A stretch of DNA of 64,000 bases. Source: LMUY01 sp965276785 (GTDB taxonomy: Bacteria; Pseudomonadota; Alphaproteobacteria; Acetobacterales; Acetobacteraceae). Both the position numbers and the translations under genes were made by a program. The notes below the pieces were generated by a model that worked only from the letters and a program-made list of their open reading frames with translations, ran no database searches and was not told where the DNA came from. Location: contig OZ255629.1 of NCBI GenBank assembly GCA_965276785.1, positions 4,278,001-4,342,000 of the forward strand, written 5' to 3'. Positions 1 through 9,819 of the stretch are shown in pieces (position 1 is the first letter of the stretch; the number at the start of each line of letters is the position of its first letter).

Positions 1-684
<684 letters not shown>

Positions 685-688
<4 letters not shown>

Positions 689-1491
689 GGGCGCATCTCC
701 AGCGCGTCCATGCCGTGCCGGGCGGCGCGCGCGCCGAGATAGGCGGTGATCACGGTTGGGTCGGCGCGGATCTCGGCCGGCGTGCCCTCGGCGATGCAGG
801 CGCCGTGGTCCAGCACGGTGATCCGCTCGGAGATGCCCATCACGACCCGCATTTGGTGCTCGATCAACAGGATGGTCAGGCCGTGCTGGTCGCGCAAGGT
901 GCGGATCAGCTCCAGCATGGCGTGGCTTTCGACTGGGTTCATGCCGGCGGCAGGCTCGTCCAGCAGTAGCAGCAGCGGCTCGATGGCCATCGCGCGGGCG
1001 ATCTCCAGCCGCCGCTGGTCGCCATAGGGCAACTGCCGGGCGAGCCGGTCGCCACGGCCGGCCAAGCCCACCGCCTGCAGCAGCGCCCGCGCGCGCTCCA
1101 GCGTGCCTTGCACCACCCGGCGGTGCGCCGGCGTTGCCAGCAGCGCGCCGAGCAAGGATTCGGGGCGCTTGGCGTCCACGCCGACCATGATGTTTTCGAT
1201 TGCCGTCAGGTCGGGGAACAGGCGGATGTTCTGGTAGGTGCGCGCGATGCCGTGGCCGGCCACCACATCCGGCCGCAGCCCATCGATGCGCACGCCGGCC
1301 AGGTGGATCTCGCCGGCGGTGGGATGCACGAAGGAGGTGAGACAGTTGAACAGTGTGGTCTTGCCGGCGCCATTCGGGCCGATCACGGCGTGGATGGCGC
1401 CCCTTGGCACCGCCAGGTCGATTCGGTCGATCGCCAGTAGGCCGCCGTAGCGCTTGCTGATGCCGCGGGCGGACAGCAGCAATGGGGTCAC
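685..1491 (-). CDS. livG: Branched-chain amino acid-type ABC transporter ATP-binding protein LivG
   Basis: Second ATPase of the Liv-type importer, 268 residues. It has Walker A GPNGAGKT at residues 38-45, a variant signature LPYGDQRRLEIARAM (LivG proteins usually carry an AYG-type signature rather than LSGG), Walker B LLLLDEPAAGMNP and the switch histidine in IEHQM. The start is taken as the GTG that overlaps the livM stop in the form GTGA; the open frame continues upstream but that part lies inside livM and has no LivG-like sequence. The C-terminus ends with a GTP-type tail typical of LivG and overlaps livF by four bases. Translational coupling with its neighbours suggests equimolar production of the two ATPases. 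The call is secure at family level. Confidence 0.95.
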
Positions 1492-3110
1492 ACCAGTTCG
1501 CGGTGGGCGATGGCCTTCGGGCTCAAGCCCTCTGGTTTCAGCCGCACCACCGCGATCACCACCAGGCCGTAGATCAGGTAACGGTATTCCCCCAGGTCGC
1601 GCAGCACCTCGGGGGCGCCGATGAGTGCTGCAGCACCGATCAGCACGCCGGGCAGGCTGCCGATGCCGCCCACCACCAGGATCGCCAGCACGTTGACCGA
1701 CACCAGCAATTGGAAGCTCTGCGGGAACACCGAGCCGAGCATGCCGGCGAAGATGCCGCCCGCCAGCCCGGCAAAGGCCGCGCCCATGGTGTAGGCGGAC
1801 AGCTTGACCCGCACCAGCGCGATGCCGAGCGCTTGGGCCACGTCCTCGTCTTCCCGCACCGCCAGCCAGCGGCGGCCGAGACCGGAATGCTGCACCCGCC
1901 AGGCGATGTATCCGGCCGCGGCGGTCAGGCACGCCGTCATGTAGAAAAGCTGGGTGGGGGAGCTGAGCACGGTGCCGAACAGCACCGGCTTGGGCAGGTT
2001 GACGATGCCCTGCGCGCCGCCCAACAGCGGCTTCAGCATGTCCGACAGCACCAGCACGCGGATGATCTCGCCCAAGCCCAAGGTGGCGATTGCCAGGTAG
2101 TCGCCGCGCACTTTCAGCACCGGCAAACCGAACAGGAAGCCGGCGGCGGAGGCGGCCACAATGGCGAAGGGCAGCGCGGCGAAGAACGGCATCAGCCCGC
2201 CAGTGCCGGACGGCCCCGCCGTGAGCAAAGCTACCGTGTAGGCGCCGACGGCGAAGAACGCGACGAAGCCGAGGTCCACCAGCCCGGCCAGGCCCAGCTC
2301 GATGTTCAGGCCCAACCCCATGAGCGTGTAGAGGCAGACCAGCATCATCACCTGCGCCACGAAATCGTTGGTCAGCGCCGGCAGCGCCACCACCAAGAGC
2401 AAGCACAGCAGCTTGGCCGCCAATTTCGCGCTACGCGGCAGGCGGGCGAAGGCGGCGGCGCCGGGCCGCACCGCTACCAGCGCGCCGACGGCAGCTGCGG
2501 CTCCGGCGCCAGCGGGCAGCAGCCCGTCATAGCTGAAGCCCCACTCGTCTACTCCGCCGGCGCTGCCCAGGATGCTGCGAATCAACTCGCGTAGCAGCCC
2601 GGCGACCACCGCCCCGCCCAGCGCGCCCAACACCACCCGGCGCAGCAAAGGCGGGCAGACCACCAGAGCGGCCCCCAAGCCGGCCGCACAGAATCCGCCC
2701 GCTGCCAGCAGCAGCGCCGCCTGCGGATCTGGCAGGCGAAACCCAACGCGGTTGAGCGTCACGGGGGTGAGCGAGACCAGCATCCAGCGCAGGTTTGCAG
2801 CCCGGGCGGCGGCCACCAGCCCGATCACCAGCGCGCCGGCGACGGCGCCCGAGAGTGCCGCGGGCAGCACCACGGGCCAGGCCGGGCTGCGCCGCGCCAG
2901 CAGCGCGCCGCCACCCATGCCTGCCGCGATCAGCAGCGCGTGGCCGATGTCCACCCAGCCCACCACCAGCGCGCGGTTGCTGAACTGGCCGAACAACCCG
3001 ACCAGCACGGTGAAGGTGCAGGCGGCGACCACCGACAGCGCCATCGCCGTGCAGAGCCGCAGCCCGGCCGGGAAGACCATCGGGCGGGCGATGGTGAGCG
3101 TGCCAGCCAT
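1488..3110 (-). CDS. livM: Branched-chain amino acid-type ABC transporter permease LivM, long form
   Basis: Inner-membrane permease of the Liv-type importer. The C-terminal 320 or so residues are a standard LivM domain, with the cytoplasmic coupling segment around VRGDYLAIATLGLGEIIRV that meets the ATPases. The protein is 540 residues, clearly longer than most LivM proteins; the extra N-terminal part of roughly 210 residues is rich in hydrophobic stretches separated by short loops and looks like additional membrane helices, somewhat like the extension of E. coli LivM but longer. The ATG start shares one base with the livH stop (TGATG), which supports this start over an internal one. The role of the extension is not known. 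Confidence 0.92.
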   Translation of the reverse strand: MAGTLTIARPMVFPAGLRLCTAMALSVVAACTFTVLVGLFGQFSNRALVVGWVDIGHALLIAAGMGGGALLARRSPAWPVVLPAALSGAVAGALVIGLVAAARAANLRWMLVSLTPVTLNRVGFRLPDPQAALLLAAGGFCAAGLGAALVVCPPLLRRVVLGALGGAVVAGLLRELIRSILGSAGGVDEWGFSYDGLLPAGAGAAAAVGALVAVRPGAAAFARLPRSAKLAAKLLCLLLVVALPALTNDFVAQVMMLVCLYTLMGLGLNIELGLAGLVDLGFVAFFAVGAYTVALLTAGPSGTGGLMPFFAALPFAIVAASAAGFLFGLPVLKVRGDYLAIATLGLGEIIRVLVLSDMLKPLLGGAQGIVNLPKPVLFGTVLSSPTQLFYMTACLTAAAGYIAWRVQHSGLGRRWLAVREDEDVAQALGIALVRVKLSAYTMGAAFAGLAGGIFAGMLGSVFPQSFQLLVSVNVLAILVVGGIGSLPGVLIGAAALIGAPEVLRDLGEYRYLIYGLVVIAVVRLKPEGLSPKAIAHRELV

Positions 3111-4171
3111 CAGGCGCGCGTTGTGGCAAGCCGCTCGCCGAGCAGGCCGCGGGGGCGGAAGATCAGCACCATCACCAGCATCGTGTAGGCGATCGCGTCC
3201 CGCAGCTGATACGGCGATTGCACGCCTAAACCCTCCAGGAACCCCGCCGGCCCCAGGCTCTCCACCAGGCCCAGCGCATAGCCGCCGAGCATGGCGCCGG
3301 GGATGTTGCCGATGCCGCCGAGCACGGCGGCTCCGAACCCCTTCACGCCGAGAAAGAAGCCCATGAAGAATGAAATCTGCTTGAACACCAGCCCGTAGAG
3401 CAGCCCGGCGATCCCAGCCAGCGCGCCGCCCAGCGCGAAGGTGAACACGATCACCCGGTCTACGTCGATGCCCATCAGCGTTGCGGCGTCCTTGTCCTCC
3501 GCCACGGCGCGCATGGCGGTGCCGATCTTGGTGCGCATCACGATCAGCGTCAGCACCAGCATGGTCAGCACCGCCGCGACCACCACCACGATCTGCGCTC
3601 GCGGCACCGAAAACCCGGCGAAGGTCACCAGGCCATCCACCGACGGCATGGACGGGAACGCTTTGTTCTGCGCCCCGAACATGCCGCGAGCCGAGTATTC
3701 CAGCACGAACGAAACCCCCAGCGTGCTGATCAGCGGCGCCAACGAGCGGCCACGGCGGAACGGCCGGTAGGCGACGCGCTCCACCAGGATCGCGACGCCG
3801 CCCGACACGCCGATGCAAACGGCGGTGGCGATGGCGAAGCTCAGCGCCGGGTCGCTGCCCAGGATGCCGGCACGGTTGCAGGCGAGCAGCGCGAAGCATG
3901 AGGCGTAGGAGCCCACCATGAAGACGTCGCCATGGGCAAAGTTCACCATGCGCAGGATGCCATAGACCATGGTGTAACCCAGCGCGATCAGGGCGTAGAT
4001 CGCCCCCATGGTCAGGCCGAAGGCAAGGAACGAGAACCACTCCTCCCGCCCGTAGCGAGGATGCAGCAGCCCGGCGACGAAGCCCGTACCGACCAACCCC
4101 ACCACCACGATCCGCAGCGCGAGCAGGAACCAGTCGACCGCGGTGGCCCGGCGGACCCAATCCTGCAACAC
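3110..4171 (-). CDS. livH: Branched-chain amino acid-type ABC transporter permease LivH
   Basis: Partner permease of LivM, about 353 residues, predicted to span the inner membrane. A typical LivH segment lies just after the first membrane helix (GLTMGAIYALIALGYT, then NFAHGD), and the cytoplasmic coupling region is present near the middle (residues of the form MRTKIGTAMRAVAEDKDAA). The start is uncertain. A GTG at 4171 lies just after the stop of the upstream binding-protein gene (4188); an ATG at 4243 would add 24 residues and overlap that gene by 56 bases. Neither has a clear ribosome binding site. The later start leaves a conventional short cytoplasmic N-terminus. The stop overlaps the livM start by one base. 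Confidence 0.9.
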   Translation of the reverse strand: MLQDWVRRATAVDWFLLALRIVVVGLVGTGFVAGLLHPRYGREEWFSFLAFGLTMGAIYALIALGYTMVYGILRMVNFAHGDVFMVGSYASCFALLACNRAGILGSDPALSFAIATAVCIGVSGGVAILVERVAYRPFRRGRSLAPLISTLGVSFVLEYSARGMFGAQNKAFPSMPSVDGLVTFAGFSVPRAQIVVVVAAVLTMLVLTLIVMRTKIGTAMRAVAEDKDAATLMGIDVDRVIVFTFALGGALAGIAGLLYGLVFKQISFFMGFFLGVKGFGAAVLGGIGNIPGAMLGGYALGLVESLGPAGFLEGLGVQSPYQLRDAIAYTMLVMVLIFRPRGLLGERLATTRA

Positions 4172-4187
4172 CGGACGCGCCCGCGCG

Positions 4188-5444
4188 CTACGGATAGACC
4201 TTCTTGGGATTGGTTCCGAGCTTGAAGGTGGACGAGTCGCCATTGGTGTATTCGAACACCGCGAAATGGGACGAGCCGCAATCGCCGAACTCGTTGCAGG
4301 TGAGCGTGCCGGTGAGGCCCTTGAGCTCGCTGGTATGGATCAGCGCGTCGCGCAGTGCCTTGCGGCCGATATAGGTGTCGCCGTTGGCGTCGGTTTTGGC
4401 CACCTTTTCGACCGCCGTCATCAGCGCCAGCGCGCAATCGTAGCCGTTGGCGTGGAAGCCCGCGATCGGGTCCTCGCCGAATTTTGCCTTGTACTTCGCC
4501 ACGAAGGCGGGGTATTGCGAGCCCATCAGCGAGGGGTCGTTGTCGATGCCGGTCATCCGGTAACCGACCGCGGCGTCGCCGGCCGCATCGAGAAAGGCAG
4601 GTGCCAGCACAGCGTCGGTGCCGAGCAAGGCCACGCCCGCCATCGTCGGTATCTCTTTCACCTGGCGCACCAGGTAGGCGGAGACTCCGGTGAAGTCGGG
4701 CGCGAACAGCAGCTGGGGTTTGGCGGTGCCGATGCGGGTGAGCACCGGGCGCAGGTCGGTGTCGGAGGGGGAGACCGCCTCGGCCGCCACGACCGTGCCG
4801 CCAGCAGCCTTGAATTGGGTGCCGAACGTGTCCGCGAGTTGCTGGGCATACAGGCTGCCGTCATGCAGCGTCGCCACCTTGGTCACATGCAGGCTTTGCG
4901 CGTATTTCACGGCGGCGGCGGCAGCATTAAGGTCGTTATAGACGAAGCGGACGATGCCCTGCAGGCCTACTGGGCGGTCCGGGGCGGTCAAGGCGGGGGC
5001 GGTCGCCGCCGGGTCGGCCTGCGGCATGCCGGCGTTCCACAGCACTGGCGCGCCGCCGCGTGATTCCGAGGAGCAGGTCGTGCCGACCACGGCGACGATC
5101 TGCTTGTTCGCTGCCAGACGCGTGGCCGCGGTCTGGCCGCCTTCCACGCTGCATTGGCCGTCTTCCGGCAAATACCGGATCGGGTGACCGACCAACATGT
5201 TCTTGTGGTCATCGAAGGCGATTTCCGCCCCGCGTGACGCATCCACGCCGAGCGACAAGTCCGGCCCGGACAGTACCAGCAGGCCACCGATCAGGATGGG
5301 CGCGCCTTTCGGGATTTTAACCACGCCAATGTCGTCGGTGACCGGCCCGAGCGTCTCTGCGCGCAGCGGCGCACTCAGCATGGCGGCCGCGAGGCAGCTG
5401 ACGGCAAAGCCGCGCAGCAACGCGCGGTGCAGAGGGATGGTCAT
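4188..5444 (-). CDS. ABC transporter substrate-binding protein, Liv/HAAT type
   Basis: Periplasmic receptor of the Liv-type importer, 418 residues. The N-terminus has a clear signal peptide: basic residues, a hydrophobic core and an LRA cleavage site near residue 30. The mature protein has the type I periplasmic-binding fold seen in LivK-like proteins (GGLLVLSGPD early, GTTCSSES in the ligand pocket region, LLFAPDFTG in the second lobe). It is longer than E. coli LivK (about 370 residues). The receptor gene directly precedes livH and follows two flavin monooxygenase genes, so its ligand is probably the substrate of those enzymes rather than leucine. That ligand assignment is an inference from context; the fold assignment is secure. 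Confidence 0.92.
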   Translation of the reverse strand: MTIPLHRALLRGFAVSCLAAAMLSAPLRAETLGPVTDDIGVVKIPKGAPILIGGLLVLSGPDLSLGVDASRGAEIAFDDHKNMLVGHPIRYLPEDGQCSVEGGQTAATRLAANKQIVAVVGTTCSSESRGGAPVLWNAGMPQADPAATAPALTAPDRPVGLQGIVRFVYNDLNAAAAAVKYAQSLHVTKVATLHDGSLYAQQLADTFGTQFKAAGGTVVAAEAVSPSDTDLRPVLTRIGTAKPQLLFAPDFTGVSAYLVRQVKEIPTMAGVALLGTDAVLAPAFLDAAGDAAVGYRMTGIDNDPSLMGSQYPAFVAKYKAKFGEDPIAGFHANGYDCALALMTAVEKVAKTDANGDTYIGRKALRDALIHTSELKGLTGTLTCNEFGDCGSSHFAVFEYTNGDSSTFKLGTNPKKVYP

Positions 5445-5520
5445 TTTGGGCCAAAACTCCCGCCCGCGCCCGGGATGGGTTCGGATCACCCTAGCTCGAA
5501 GCAAGCCATGTGCCACGTGC

Positions 5521-6864
5521 TCACTGTTCCGCGAGCGTCTCCCGCAGCGTTTGGCTGCGGTACTCGGTGCGAAATCGGCCCCGCCGCTGCAGCTCCGGCA
5601 CCAGCAGGCCCACGATCGCTTCGAGATCATCCGGCAGCGAGACGATGTGCCCGAGCATAAATCCGCCGCGGCTGCCGGTGGCTTCGAACACCTCCTCCAG
5701 CCGGTCCGCCATTTGCGCGGCGGTGCCGGCGATGGTGGTGTCCCAGGCCGTGGCGTTGCGCAGGCCGTGGTGAAGGAACTCTTCCCGGGTGATCTCGGTT
5801 TGCGGGCCGAGACGCAGTGACAGGTCGCGCACGAAGCCCACCGGGGAGGCGTTGGCGGCCACGATCTCGGCATGCAGGTCGCCCAGGGTGAAGCAGGCCG
5901 GCAGGGTCGAGAAGTCGTACCCGGCGTTGTAGGAGAGGTAGGCGCCGACCGCCTCGGCCGGTATGGCGGTGAGCAGCCGGTCGCGTTGCGCGTTCGCCTC
6001 CCGCTGCGTTGCCGCCACCACGATCGGCGTTTGCCACAGGATGCCAACCGCCCCGGGGTCCCGCCCCTGCTCGCGCAACGCTTCGTCCAGCGCGGCGCGC
6101 TGCTTGACCTGCAACGGCAGCGCCATGTCGGCGCCGAACACGTGGTCGGCGACGTAGGCGGAAGCGCGAATGCCGCGGGGCGAGCCGCCGGCCTGGATCA
6201 GCACCGGCCGGCCCTGCGGCGAGGGCGGTGTGTTCAGCGGCCCGTGCACCTTGAAGAAGCGGCCGGTATGGGCCACGCCGTGCACCTTAGCCGGGTCGCC
6301 CACGCGACCGGTGGCGTGGTCCCACAGCATCGTGTCGGCCTCGGCGCTGTCCCACAGCGCGCGGCAGACGTCGACGAACTCCTCCATCCGGTCGTAGCGG
6401 CTGGAATGCTCCATCAACTCGTCGAAGCCGAAATTGGCCGCGTCGGCTGGGCGGGTGGAGGTGACCAGGTTCATCGCAATGCGGCCGCCGGTCACATGGT
6501 CGAGCGAATTCATCAGCCGCGCCGTGTAGTAGGGGTGCATGAAGGTAGAGGAATAGGTCAGTCCATAGCCGATATGCTTGGTGACGCGCGACATCGCCAC
6601 CATGATCGGGTTCAGATCTTGCCGCGGCCAGTTCACGCCCCATTCCACCGCGGCATCCCGCGAGCCGCGCCAGGTGTCGGGCACGCCGGTGCCGTCGCCG
6701 GAGAAGATCATGTCGAGGCAGCCGCGTTCGGCGAGGCGCGCCACGTCCTCGTACATCGCCACGTCCGGGAAGCTGCGGCCGGGCCAGGCGCCCGGCATGC
6801 GCCAGCGCCCGCCCATGTGGCAATACGAGAAGTCGAAACCGAGGTGCATCCGCGGCTTGCTCAT
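5521..6864 (-). CDS. LLM-class flavin-dependent monooxygenase (NtaA/SnaA/DszA family), copy 1
   Basis: 447-residue TIM-barrel flavin enzyme. Members of this family take reduced FMN from a separate reductase and use O2 to cleave C-N or C-S bonds or oxidise amines, nitrilotriacetate, EDTA and sulfones. Family marks visible here are GYGLTYSSTFMHPYYTAR in the first third, the segment GRIAMNLVTS, and the phosphate-binding stretch SPQGRPVLIQAGGSPRG. The ATG start overlaps the stop of the neighbouring paralogue as ATGA. No flavin reductase gene is seen in the window, so reduced FMN must come from elsewhere. The gene sits in an operon with a GMC dehydrogenase and transporters. The exact substrate cannot be inferred. 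Confidence 0.88.
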   Translation of the reverse strand: MSKPRMHLGFDFSYCHMGGRWRMPGAWPGRSFPDVAMYEDVARLAERGCLDMIFSGDGTGVPDTWRGSRDAAVEWGVNWPRQDLNPIMVAMSRVTKHIGYGLTYSSTFMHPYYTARLMNSLDHVTGGRIAMNLVTSTRPADAANFGFDELMEHSSRYDRMEEFVDVCRALWDSAEADTMLWDHATGRVGDPAKVHGVAHTGRFFKVHGPLNTPPSPQGRPVLIQAGGSPRGIRASAYVADHVFGADMALPLQVKQRAALDEALREQGRDPGAVGILWQTPIVVAATQREANAQRDRLLTAIPAEAVGAYLSYNAGYDFSTLPACFTLGDLHAEIVAANASPVGFVRDLSLRLGPQTEITREEFLHHGLRNATAWDTTIAGTAAQMADRLEEVFEATGSRGGFMLGHIVSLPDDLEAIVGLLVPELQRRGRFRTEYRSQTLRETLAEQ

Positions 6865-8195
6865 GCCCGGCGGCCGCGCAGGTGTTCGCGCAGTGTGCGC
6901 CCGGTGTATTGCCGGCGGAACACGCCGCGCTGTTGCAGCAGCGGCACTACGGAGCGGCTGAACTGCTCGAACATGCCCGGAAAGGTCGTCGGCGTCAGCA
7001 CGAAGCCGTCGCAGGCATGGTCGTCGAACAGGTCCACCAGTTGGTCCGCCACCAGCTCCGCCGTGCCAACCAGTTGCGGGCACAACTCGCTGGTAGCGAA
7101 GCGCCGTGCTGCCTCGCCCAAGGTCAGACCCTCCGCTTGGGTACCCTGCAGGATGACGTCGAACGAGCCGCGCGAGCCTTCCTCTTTCTCGAAATCGGCC
7201 AGCGGCAGGTCGGGATCGAACTTTGCCAGGTCGACGCCAATATGGCCGGACATCTGCGCCAGGCCCAGCTGCGTGTCGACCAGGCTGTTGACGTGCTCGG
7301 CCCGCTCGCGTGCGATGGATTCCGTTTCGCCGAGCACCACGTCGATGGAGGGCAGCACCACGCACTCCTCCGGTGCCCGGCCGCGTGCCGCGATGCGCGC
7401 CTTGAAATCCTGGTAGAAGGCCTGCATGTCGGCCTTGCGGTGCTGCAGCGTGAAGATCACCTCGCCCCAACGCGCGCCGAACGCACGCCCACGGTCCGAA
7501 CTGCCGGCCTGCATAATGACGGGGTGGCCCTGCGGGCTGCGCGGGGTGGTGAGCGGGCCGCGCGTGCGGATCCACTTGCCGGCGTAATCGACGTAGTGGA
7601 TTTTCGCCGGGTCGGCGAACGCGCCGCGTTGCTTGTCGCCCAGCAATGCGCCGTGCTCCCAACTGTGCCACAGCGCGGAGCAGGCCTCCAGCACCTCGTC
7701 TGCCCGGTCGTAGCGCTCGGCGCGGCCGGGCATCTCGTCCATGCCGAAATTGCGCGCCTCAAGCGTGCTGGTGGAGGCGACCACGTTCCACGCCGCCCGG
7801 CCGCCGCTCAAATGGTCCAGGCTGCCCAGCATGCGCGCGATCTGGTAGGGATGGTTGAACGTCGAGGAATAGGTCAGCCCTAAGCCAATGTGTTCGGTCA
7901 CCCGCGCCATCATCGGCAGTAGCACCGCCGGGTCCAGCAGGCAGACCTGGCCGCCGCGGCCCACCATGGTGTCGAAGCTGTTATTGTAGAGGTCATACAG
8001 GCCGAGGATGTCGGCAAAAAACAGCCCGTCGAACCGCCCTGCTTCCAGCACCCGCGCGATGTGCTCGTAGCGGGTGGGGCTGAGCAGGTCGTCCACCGTC
8101 GCTTCCGGGTGGCGCCACGCGCCGTGATGATGGCAGGTCGGGCCGGTCATTAGGAACGCGATCAGGTGCATTTGCCGATCGTCGCGCACGGCCAC
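6861..8195 (-). CDS. LLM-class flavin-dependent monooxygenase (NtaA/SnaA/DszA family), copy 2
   Basis: 444-residue paralogue of the downstream gene. It carries the family opening RQMHLIAFLM followed by AWRHP, the strand GLGLTYSSTFNHPYQIAR, GRAAWNVVAS, and the FMN phosphate-binding segment SPQGHPVIMQAGSSDRG. The start is placed at a GTG one base after the upstream GMC stop; the frame stays open further upstream but only inside the GMC gene. An internal ATG eight codons later, just before HLIAFLM, is possible but would cut into the conserved N-terminal strand. Two adjacent but clearly diverged copies suggest either a two-step oxidation or a heteromeric enzyme; the sequence does not distinguish these. 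Confidence 0.88.
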   Translation of the reverse strand: MAVRDDRQMHLIAFLMTGPTCHHHGAWRHPEATVDDLLSPTRYEHIARVLEAGRFDGLFFADILGLYDLYNNSFDTMVGRGGQVCLLDPAVLLPMMARVTEHIGLGLTYSSTFNHPYQIARMLGSLDHLSGGRAAWNVVASTSTLEARNFGMDEMPGRAERYDRADEVLEACSALWHSWEHGALLGDKQRGAFADPAKIHYVDYAGKWIRTRGPLTTPRSPQGHPVIMQAGSSDRGRAFGARWGEVIFTLQHRKADMQAFYQDFKARIAARGRAPEECVVLPSIDVVLGETESIARERAEHVNSLVDTQLGLAQMSGHIGVDLAKFDPDLPLADFEKEEGSRGSFDVILQGTQAEGLTLGEAARRFATSELCPQLVGTAELVADQLVDLFDDHACDGFVLTPTTFPGMFEQFSRSVVPLLQQRGVFRRQYTGRTLREHLRGRRA

Positions 8196-8196
8196 G

Positions 8197-9819
8197 TCAG
8201 GCCGCCTGCGCCAGCGTGCCGCGCGCGTCTGCAAGGATCATCACCGCCGCCTTCTCGCCGATCATGATGGTCGGTGCGTTCGTGTTGCCGGAGATCAGTG
8301 TCGGCATGATCGAGGCGTCGGCGACGCGGAGCCTGTCGATGCCGCGCACGCGCAGCCGCGGATCGACCACGGCCATCGGGTCAATGCCCATCTTGCAGGT
8401 GCCGACCGGGTGATAGATGGTGGTGGCGTTGTTGCGGGCGAAGTCGAGCCATTGCTCGTCGGTTTGGCAGGCCGCGCCTGGCTGCAACTCGCCGGCCACG
8501 AACCGGCTGAGCGCGCTGGTTTCGGCCAGGCGGCGGGACAGCTTCATGCCGGCGATCAGGGTTTGCTGGTCGGTCAGCGTCGCGAGATAGTTGGGGTGGA
8601 TCGCCGGCGGCTGCCGCGGGTCGGCCGAGCGCGGCAGGATGCGGCCGCGGCTCTCGGGGCGGAGCTGGCAGACCGAGGCGGTGAAGGCGCTGTAACGGTG
8701 CAGCCCGTCGCCCGGCTTGTCGGCGCTGAGCGGCTGGATGTGGAACTGGACGTCGGGCAGCTCCAGCGAGGGATGGGTGCGGGCGAAGATGCAAACCTGG
8801 CTCGCGCCCATGCTCATCGGGCCGCGGCGGAACAGCGCGTATTCGAGGCCGATCATGACCTTGCGGACGGGGTGATTCACCTCGTCGTTCAGCGTCGGCT
8901 GGGTCGATCGATAAACCGCCCGTGCCTGCAGGTGGTCCTGCAGGTTTTCGCCAACGCCGCGCAGTTCGACCACCGGCTCGATGCCGCAGGACTGCATCGC
9001 CGGGCCGCGGCCGATGCCGGACAGTTCGAGCAGATGCGGCGAACCGATCGCGCCGGCGCAGAGGATGACCTCGCCGCGGGCGCGCACCGTGCGGGTCTGG
9101 CCGGCGACAGAGAATTCTACGCCCGCGGCACGGCGGTTCTCGATGACCACGCGGTGGACGAGCGCGCCGGTGATGATTTCGAGATTGGGGCGGGTGCGGG
9201 CCGGGCGGAGATAGGCCACGGCGGCGCTGCAGCGGCGGCCGTTGCGCGCCGTTAACTGGAAGTAGCCGGCGCCCTCCTGCACCGCACCGTTGAAATCGTC
9301 GTTGCGCGGGATACCGAGCTGTTCTGCCGCGGCGATGTAGGCGTCGCAGACATCGCGCCGAACCCGCATGTTGGAGACCGAGAGCGGGCCGCCGGTGCCG
9401 TGGAACGCGTCGGCGCCGCGCTCCTGGTCCTCGCTGGCGCGGAACAGCGGCAGCACGTCGTCGTAGCACCAGCCGGTGCAGCCGAGTTGGCGCCACTGGT
9501 CGTAATCGGCGGGCTGGCCGCGGATATACAGCAGGCCGTTGATCGAGCTGGAGCCGCCGAGCACCCGGCCACGCGGCCAGGGCAGGCTGCGTCCGTTCAG
9601 GCCGGGGTCGGGCTCGGTCACCAGGCACCAGTCAGTGCGCGGGTTGTGCATGGTCTTGAAGTAGCCAACCGGGATGTGGATCCAGCGGTAGCTGTCCTGC
9701 GGGCCCGCCTCAATCAGCAGCACGCGGTTGGTAGGGGAAGCGGACAGCCGGTTGGCGATGACGCAACCGGCCGACCCGGCGCCGACCAGCACGTAGTCGT
9801 ATTCGGCGCTATCCACCAA
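8197..9819 (-). CDS. GMC-family FAD-dependent oxidoreductase (choline dehydrogenase-like)
   Basis: 540-residue flavoprotein that would oxidise an alcohol (or similar) group to an aldehyde. It has the FAD-binding GAGSAG at residues 13-18, the GMC signature region around PRGRVLGGSSSINGLLYIRG at 82-101, and the C-terminal catalytic pair expected of the family: His470 in HPVGTCKMG and Asn514 in SGNTNAPT. Sequence style is closest to the BetA/choline dehydrogenase branch, but that branch contains many enzymes for other alcohols and the context gives no betaine genes. It overlaps the upstream MFS gene by 11 bases and is one base from the next monooxygenase, so it is part of the same transcript. Confidence 0.92.
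   Translation of the reverse strand: MVDSAEYDYVLVGAGSAGCVIANRLSASPTNRVLLIEAGPQDSYRWIHIPVGYFKTMHNPRTDWCLVTEPDPGLNGRSLPWPRGRVLGGSSSINGLLYIRGQPADYDQWRQLGCTGWCYDDVLPLFRASEDQERGADAFHGTGGPLSVSNMRVRRDVCDAYIAAAEQLGIPRNDDFNGAVQEGAGYFQLTARNGRRCSAAVAYLRPARTRPNLEIITGALVHRVVIENRRAAGVEFSVAGQTRTVRARGEVILCAGAIGSPHLLELSGIGRGPAMQSCGIEPVVELRGVGENLQDHLQARAVYRSTQPTLNDEVNHPVRKVMIGLEYALFRRGPMSMGASQVCIFARTHPSLELPDVQFHIQPLSADKPGDGLHRYSAFTASVCQLRPESRGRILPRSADPRQPPAIHPNYLATLTDQQTLIAGMKLSRRLAETSALSRFVAGELQPGAACQTDEQWLDFARNNATTIYHPVGTCKMGIDPMAVVDPRLRVRGIDRLRVADASIMPTLISGNTNAPTIMIGEKAAVMILADARGTLAQAA

Noticed and set aside
5445..5520. Possible separate promoter for the Liv importer genes
   Set aside because: The 76-base gap shows no convincing promoter or terminator, so the simplest reading is one operon from the MFS gene to livF.
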